NCBI GenBank assembly: GCA_017861475.1
Contig: JAGFXV010000087.1
Location: 1 to 6,606 of the forward strand
Direction: 5' to 3'
Length of the DNA: 6,606 bases
Source of the DNA: Bacillota bacterium
Lineage (GTDB): Bacteria > Bacillota > Syntrophomonadia > Syntrophomonadales > Syntrophomonadaceae
The notes beneath the pieces are model-generated. The model did not search any database. It saw only the letters and a list, made by a program, of their open reading frames with translations, and was not told the DNA's origin. The translations under genes were made by a program, and so were the position numbers. Positions 6,531 to 6,606 of this stretch are shown one piece after another. Numbering within the stretch: position 1 is the stretch's first letter; every line of letters starts with the position of its first letter.

Positions 6531-6606
6531 GTAGAGCGAGCAAAAAAGGCGAAGAGCAAGGCTTGCAAAAAGCCTGTGATTGAGGCGTACCTTATGTACG
6601 CCGATT
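6531..6606 (+). repeat. Second, diverged copy of the GATTGA palindromic repeat, cut by the window end
   Basis: The core is GATTGA (6578-6583), stem GGCGTAC (6584-6590), loop CTTAT, stem GTACGCC (6596-6602), then GATT at the window edge. Read on its minus strand, the element at 2765-2929 has the same order and spacing: GATTGA, 7-base stem, 5-base loop, 7-base stem, GATTGA. Upstream, both share GCAAGGC (6556-6562 here, minus strand of 2866-2872 there) and a GCGAG or GCCGAG stretch running into an A-run. This copy has 11 extra bases between GCAAGGC and GATTGA, including a small AGGCT/AGCCT stem. The 24-bp outer arms of the first element are not seen here. The interval 6502-6530 is AT-rich with no visible feature. 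Confidence 0.65.

Overview
The window most likely comes from a Firmicute of class Clostridia with a mid-range GC content. The evidence is the gene order trigger factor - clpP - clpX in one direction, the strong AGGAGG-type ribosome binding sites, and a tRNA gene with an encoded CCA end. The dispersed GATTGA-type palindromic repeats look like ones I associate with Syntrophomonas or Peptococcaceae-type genomes, but that is recollection and weak evidence; no species call is made.

Layout. Positions 1-2604 hold the 3' part of a large gene on the plus strand. The frame is open to the window edge, so the true start lies upstream. The product is a poorly characterised multidomain protein. Two domains occur twice in the same order (A-B ... 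A-B), with a TPLEA-type segment and a predicted helix-turn-helix between the copies. Positions 2605-2945 are non-coding and hold a short palindrome, a possible promoter, and a 165-bp palindromic element with 24-bp terminal inverted repeats. A tRNA-Gly(GCC) gene follows at 2946-3020, with a terminator-like hairpin behind it.

Positions 3183-6450 are a compact protein quality-control cluster. It encodes trigger factor (ribosome-bound chaperone and prolyl isomerase), ClpP (serine protease chamber) and ClpX (AAA+ unfoldase that feeds ClpP). The gaps are 55 and 30 bp, each gene has a good Shine-Dalgarno sequence, and a strong intrinsic terminator closes the unit at 6475-6501. Folding of new chains and degradation of failed ones are therefore probably co-transcribed.

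After the terminator the window ends inside a second, diverged and truncated copy of the palindromic repeat. It lies in the opposite orientation to the first. The two copies share a 7-bp stem / 5-nt loop hairpin flanked by GATTGA, and the stem sequences differ by compensatory changes. This repeat family and the duplicated protein are the least ordinary parts of the window; the tig-clpP-clpX cluster itself is conventional.
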